The notes under the pieces: model-generated | Told to the model about the DNA's origin: nothing | The model's database searches: none | The model's input: only the letters and a program-made list of their open reading frames with translations | Part shown: positions 60,531 to 64,000 of the stretch, piece by piece | How positions within the stretch are numbered: position 1 is the stretch's first letter | Layout: the number at the start of each line of letters is the position of its first letter | Origin: Firmicutes bacterium HGW-Firmicutes-7 | GTDB lineage: Bacteria > Bacillota > Clostridia > Lachnospirales > Vallitaleaceae | Length of the DNA stretch: 64,000 nucleotides | Direction: 5' to 3' | NCBI GenBank assembly: GCA_002841375.1 | Contig: PGZO01000001.1 | Coordinates: 124,001-188,000, forward strand | Translations under genes and position numbers: made by a program

Positions 60531-61394
60531 TTATATGTCAATTTCTCCAAATGTATCATTATCATTGTTAGCTATTCGTTTATATTGTGAAGGGGATATT
60601 CCCTCATTCTTTTTAAAGCACTTACTGAAATAATACAAATCATTAAAACCTACCGCGTCTGCAACATCAGAAACAATATGCCCATCTAGAAGTAATTCCT
60701 TAGCCTTATGTAGTCTAATATCAATTAAATAACTAATTGGGGACTTTCCAGTTACTGATTTAAAAAGACTTCCTAAATAAGAAGGACTTATTTTGGCATA
60801 ATTAGATAATTCCTCTAAAGTCAGTAATTCAGTAAAATTTTTAGTCATATAATTGATCACTTGTTCAACCTTTCGTACGTTGTCATAAACAAAGTCTCCT
60901 GATTTCCACTGTGTCAATAAACTCAAAATTTCCATAAAAATAGCTCGACCTCTAATGGTTTTGCTATTACTTTGAGTTATAAAGGTTCTTGTAAATTTTG
61001 AAAATAACTCAAGAAGCCTGGAATATAAATATGCATCATCAATGTGTTCAACGGTTTGAAAGGGTAAGTCCAAATCATTAAGCTTCCATTGGTTTTGAGA
61101 AAATACAGGAAAAGTATATAAAAAATCAACGGTATAGCATTCCATGAGGTTATCTGGAAAGGTGTAACCCTTTCTATAATCTCCAGGTTTATAGTATACG
61201 AGATCTCCGGGTTTTACATGGAAAGTTTTATCATTACAAGTTAATTGAGCTTCTCCTTGATAGACGAGAAAAAGGTTATGTTTATCATAGATAGCTGGTC
61301 CTTTTAATGCCCAGTTAATAGAGCATTTGCGATTAGCAACATAAGTAAAATTAGGATAAATATTATCATAAGGGTTATTCTCGGAGATTTGCAT
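60531..61394 (-). CDS. AraC-family transcriptional regulator
   Basis: A 287-residue regulator: N-terminal cupin sensor domain (FHVKPGDLVYYKPGDYRKGY, residues about 60-80) and a C-terminal double helix-turn-helix (LTLEELSNYAKISPSYLGSLFK and VSDVADAVGFNDLYYFSKCFKK, ending GISPSQYKR). ATG 61394 has GAGGTG 7 bases upstream; a longer reading from 61457 would start within its own promoter. It is divergent from a TRAP transporter operon and probably activates it. The cupin suggests a small organic ligand such as a sugar acid. Confidence 0.9.
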   Translation of the reverse strand: MQISENNPYDNIYPNFTYVANRKCSINWALKGPAIYDKHNLFLVYQGEAQLTCNDKTFHVKPGDLVYYKPGDYRKGYTFPDNLMECYTVDFLYTFPVFSQNQWKLNDLDLPFQTVEHIDDAYLYSRLLELFSKFTRTFITQSNSKTIRGRAIFMEILSLLTQWKSGDFVYDNVRKVEQVINYMTKNFTELLTLEELSNYAKISPSYLGSLFKSVTGKSPISYLIDIRLHKAKELLLDGHIVSDVADAVGFNDLYYFSKCFKKNEGISPSQYKRIANNDNDTFGEIDI

Positions 61395-61443
61395 GTTAAA
61401 CACCTCAATAAAAGAAAAAATATAGTGAAATAATACAAATCTA

Positions 61444-61485
61444 ATTATATCATACATGTCTAATTAGTGTAAACCGTTGTATAAT
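61444..61485. promoter_or_regulatory. divergent promoter region between AraC gene and TRAP operon
   Basis: Minus strand: TTACAC (61467-61472), 17 bases, TATAAT (61444-61449) for the AraC gene. Plus strand: TATAAT (61480-61485) with no good -35, as for an activator-dependent promoter, about 185 bases before dctP. The rest of the leader to 61669 shows a stray AAGGAGGT (61573-61580) before a three-codon reading frame and nothing else firm. Confidence 0.45.
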
Positions 61486-61669
61486 TTGAATCACGGTGTG
61501 GTTACATAGGTCAAGGAATTTAGTACAATTTACATTTAGACTATACTATGCCAAATAAGGAAATATTATTAAGGAGGTATGAAAGGCTGAATTAAAGTCA
61601 AAATTTGTATTATTATTAAAGAATTTAGTAACTAAAAACAAATATACTAATTTATTGGAGGGAAATTAC

Positions 61670-62701
61670 ATGAAAAAAATGATTGGGTTATTACTAATAT
61701 TGGCTATGACTTTAAGTGTTATTTCTGGGTGTACCCAGAAAATTGAAACAGAAAACAAGGCAGAAGTTAATCAACCTGACACGAAAGTTAAAAAGGGTGA
61801 ATATGTTCTAAGTGTTGGTACAGTTCTTACAGATAAAGATCCATTATACGCGGGGCTTCAATTATTTCAAAAGAATGTAAGCGAACGTACTAATGGTGCC
61901 GTTGAAATTAAACTTTTCCCAAGTGCACAGCTAGGATCTGATGAAGATTTACTTGAACAAGCAAAGGTTGGTACTGGAGTTGGTGTTGTTACTGATCCAG
62001 GACGTCTTTCTTCCTACATTACAGATTTTGGTATTTTAGGAGCGCCTTACCTTGTTGATAACTATGAAGATGCACTAAGGCTTCTTGATACATCAGTTTT
62101 TAAAGGTTTGTCTGATGAATTTTCAAAGGATGGATTAAAGATTCTTTCTTTTAATTATTTTCAAGGAACTAGGCATCTATTTACAAATAAGCCAATTACG
62201 AAGCCTGAGGATTTAAAAGGTCAAAGAATAAGAAGTTCAGGTTCTGATATCGTTACGGCAACAATTAAAAACATGGGCGCTAATCCAAGCGTACTTCCTT
62301 GGTCAGAAGCCTATTCGGGTTTACAACAAAAGGTTGTAGACGGTGTTGAGGTACATTATTCGGCAGCTGTTGGAAGTAGTATTTTTGAGGTGACAAAGTA
62401 TCTTTCAAAAACAGCGCATTTCCAACTTCTTACAGGTCTTGTCATTTCAAATGATTGGTTCAACAAGCTTCCAGCAGAATATCAAACGATATTAATGGAA
62501 GAAGCTTATAATGGTGGTAAATATGCATCTGAACAAGTTATTGAAAAAGAAAAAGAATTTGAAAATACGTTAGTAGATAACGGAATTGAAATAGTAGATT
62601 GTGATGTAGAAGCGCTAAAAGCAGCGGTAGAACCAGCATTTGATGAACTTGGTTATAGAGAACTAAAAGATAAAATAGATATTGAACTTGGTAAGAAATA
62701 G
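61670..62701 (+). CDS. dctP: TRAP transporter solute-binding lipoprotein (DctP type)
   Basis: A 343-residue extracytoplasmic binding protein. Lipobox VISGC gives lipidated Cys at about residue 21; the mature part starts with YVLSVGTVLTDKDPLYAGL and holds the DctP markers FPSAQLGSDEDLLEQ and DLKGQRIRSSGS with the carboxylate-binding Arg. The family binds organic acids such as C4-dicarboxylates, sugar acids or keto acids. ATG 61670 has GGAGGG 8 bases upstream, and starts with MKKM as expected of a signal peptide. First gene of a dctPQM operon. Confidence 0.92.
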   Translation: MKKMIGLLLILAMTLSVISGCTQKIETENKAEVNQPDTKVKKGEYVLSVGTVLTDKDPLYAGLQLFQKNVSERTNGAVEIKLFPSAQLGSDEDLLEQAKVGTGVGVVTDPGRLSSYITDFGILGAPYLVDNYEDALRLLDTSVFKGLSDEFSKDGLKILSFNYFQGTRHLFTNKPITKPEDLKGQRIRSSGSDIVTATIKNMGANPSVLPWSEAYSGLQQKVVDGVEVHYSAAVGSSIFEVTKYLSKTAHFQLLTGLVISNDWFNKLPAEYQTILMEEAYNGGKYASEQVIEKEKEFENTLVDNGIEIVDCDVEALKAAVEPAFDELGYRELKDKIDIELGKK

Positions 62702-62712
62702 AGGTGAAAAAC

Positions 62713-63222
62713 GTGTTAATGAAAAATATAGAAGAAAAAATAGTTGTTGTCTTACTTGCATTGTTGATTATATTGGTGTTTATTGCCGCAAGTTTAAGAT
62801 GGTTTGGGGTATCAGTTGCATGGTCTATTGATATTGCTCAATTACTATTTGTTTGGGTGTGTTTTATTGGTGCTGATCTAGCCTTAAGAAGCAATAGTCA
62901 TGTAGGGGTTGATATGTTAACAAAAAAATTACCCTTAAGCATTCAGAACATCACGCTTCTATTTTGCAACTTATTAATTTTTGCTTTTCTTATAATGGTT
63001 TTATTTTTTGGATCAAAGCTTTGTATAGAAAATTATCAAAGGAATTTTAACACAATACCAATTAGTTATTCCTTTGTAACACTTAGTGCTCCAGTCGGTG
63101 CGTTCTTAATGGGACTAACAACAATTGGAAGGATAAAAAACAATATCAAAAATATTATTCATAAGGACTACTCAAGTCTTATAAAGAAAGAAACACTAGA
63201 AGATGGAGGACAAACCCTATGA
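62713..63222 (+). CDS. dctQ: TRAP transporter small permease (DctQ type)
   Basis: A 169-residue membrane protein with four hydrophobic spans, the DctQ topology. The family motif WVCFIGADLALRSNSHVGVDML is clear (about residues 50-71). The upstream ribosome site AGAGGTG overlaps the dctP stop codon; GTG at 62713 lies 6 bases from it and is preferred over ATG 62719. The stop overlaps the dctM start (ATGA), so the two permease subunits are coupled. Confidence 0.9.
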   Translation: MLMKNIEEKIVVVLLALLIILVFIAASLRWFGVSVAWSIDIAQLLFVWVCFIGADLALRSNSHVGVDMLTKKLPLSIQNITLLFCNLLIFAFLIMVLFFGSKLCIENYQRNFNTIPISYSFVTLSAPVGAFLMGLTTIGRIKNNIKNIIHKDYSSLIKKETLEDGGQTL

Positions 63223-64000
63223 TTTATTTAGTAGCTGCATTTGTTATTTTGCTAGTCCTAGGGATGCCGTTGGCGTTTACAATAGGAATTTCTAGTGTCT
63301 TATACTTCTTAGCTGAAGGGCTGCCACTTCAGGTTGTAACTCAAAGAATGGTTAGTAGTACCCAGTCTTTTCCATTATTAGCTGTGCCGTTTTTTGTGTT
63401 GGCAGGTAACCTTATGAATGAAACGGGAATAACAAGGAGACTTATTAACTTTTCAAAAGTATTAACAGGACATATGTACGGTGGCTTGGCACAGGTTTCT
63501 GTAGTCCTTAGTGCTCTTATGGGTGGGATTTCAGGGTCTGCTACAGCTGATGCAGCAATGGAATGCCGTATATTGGGGCCTTCAATGGAGAAAAAAGGAT
63601 TTTCCAAGGGCTTTACTGCTGCAATACTTGCTATGGGTGGACTGATAACAGCAACAATTCCACCAAGTATTGGTCTTATATTATATGGAGTAACAGGGGA
63701 AGTATCAATTGGAAGATTATTTTTAGCAGGCGTAGTTCCAGGTATACTAATTACTGCCTTTTTGATGGTAGCAGTTAGATTTATATCTAAAAAAAGAAAT
63801 TATGCTGCTGAGAGAGAAAAACCAGCTACAGCAATAGAAGTTGTTAAAGAATTATTTAATAATATCTGGGCACTTATTTTTCCTTTAATATTGATTGTCG
63901 GTATTCGATTTGGGATTTTCACAGCATCTGAAGCTGGAGCCTTCGCAGTTATATATGCTTTTATTATTGGTAAATTCGTATACAAAGAGCTTACTTATAA
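63219..64000 (+). CDS. dctM: TRAP transporter large permease (DctM type), cut by window end
   Basis: The frame opens at ATG 63219 and stays open to the last base, 260 codons of the usual 425-430. It begins with MIYLVAAFVILLVLGMPLAF, then LAVPFFVLAGNLMNETGIT, ALMGGISGSATADAAM and IPPSIGLILYGV, the standard DctM sequence pattern, in successive membrane spans. It overlaps dctQ by 4 bases. This is the channel subunit; transport is sodium-coupled in this family. Confidence 0.93.
   Translation, partial: MIYLVAAFVILLVLGMPLAFTIGISSVLYFLAEGLPLQVVTQRMVSSTQSFPLLAVPFFVLAGNLMNETGITRRLINFSKVLTGHMYGGLAQVSVVLSALMGGISGSATADAAMECRILGPSMEKKGFSKGFTAAILAMGGLITATIPPSIGLILYGVTGEVSIGRLFLAGVVPGILITAFLMVAVRFISKKRNYAAEREKPATAIEVVKELFNNIWALIFPLILIVGIRFGIFTASEAGAFAVIYAFIIGKFVYKELTY

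Noticed and set aside
61579-61590. Leader peptide before dctP
   Set aside because: Only three codons follow the AAGGAGGT and the ribosome site is too close to the ATG.

Overview
The window is AT-rich DNA from a Gram-positive anaerobe of the Clostridia type. The grounds are strong GGAGG ribosome sites, consensus sigma-A promoters, lipoprotein binding proteins, an NhaC antiporter, a sodium-coupled amino-acid carrier with a MetS-type subunit, tryptophanase, and GGGGACAGTCCCC-type palindromes beside a RAYT transposase. No rRNA, tRNA, phage or CRISPR locus was seen. The genus is not fixed by the sequence.

Positions 1 to about 29.6 kb hold the end of a large trans-acyltransferase (trans-AT) polyketide synthase locus. 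Two giant genes, the first entering from outside the window, overlap by 8 bases and carry six ketosynthases and no acyltransferase. Domain order, first gene: KR-ACP / KS1-DH-KR-ACP / KS2-(pseudo-ACP)-DH-KR-ACP / KS3-docking. Second gene: docking-KR-ACP / KS4-KR-ACP / KS5-(pseudo-ACP)-DH-KR-ACP / KS6(non-elongating)-ACP-thioester reductase. An iron alcohol dehydrogenase and a stand-alone AccD (acetyl-CoA carboxylase carboxyltransferase beta subunit) follow directly. Inferred outcome: an unbranched chain with a diene, two skipped hydroxyls and a terminal enal that the dehydrogenase could reduce to an allylic alcohol. AccD either boosts malonyl-CoA supply or is a self-resistance copy of the target.

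From 30 to 43 kb lie a GH25 lysozyme, a small membrane protein, an NhaC antiporter, a LacI-controlled glucan operon (lacI, GH31 alpha-glucosidase, malQ), an oleate hydratase with a TetR regulator and clear operator boxes, and a RAYT transposase bracketed by its likely REP palindromes. From 42.2 to 46.7 kb is a coherent indole/tryptophan-degradation block: PAS-HTH regulator, RidA, tryptophanase, NSS transporter and its small partner.

From 47 to 53.4 kb lie an alpha/beta hydrolase, an OmpR-type two-component system divergent from a secreted four-repeat protein with three direct repeats at 22-bp spacing in its promoter, a CPBP membrane protease and a GNAT-like protein. From 53.4 to 60.4 kb is a LacI-controlled sugar locus (sugar isomerase, Gfo/Idh/MocA dehydrogenase, LacI, ribose-type ABC transporter) with two identical 14-bp operators. 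The window ends with an AraC regulator divergent from a TRAP transporter (dctP, dctQ, dctM), the last cut by the window edge.

The most unusual items are the two serine-less ACP folds inserted in post-KS linkers, the lone AccD next to a reductive-release PKS, and a family of long hairpins (33.5 kb and 46.8-47.0 kb) whose inner stems differ in sequence but keep perfect pairing.
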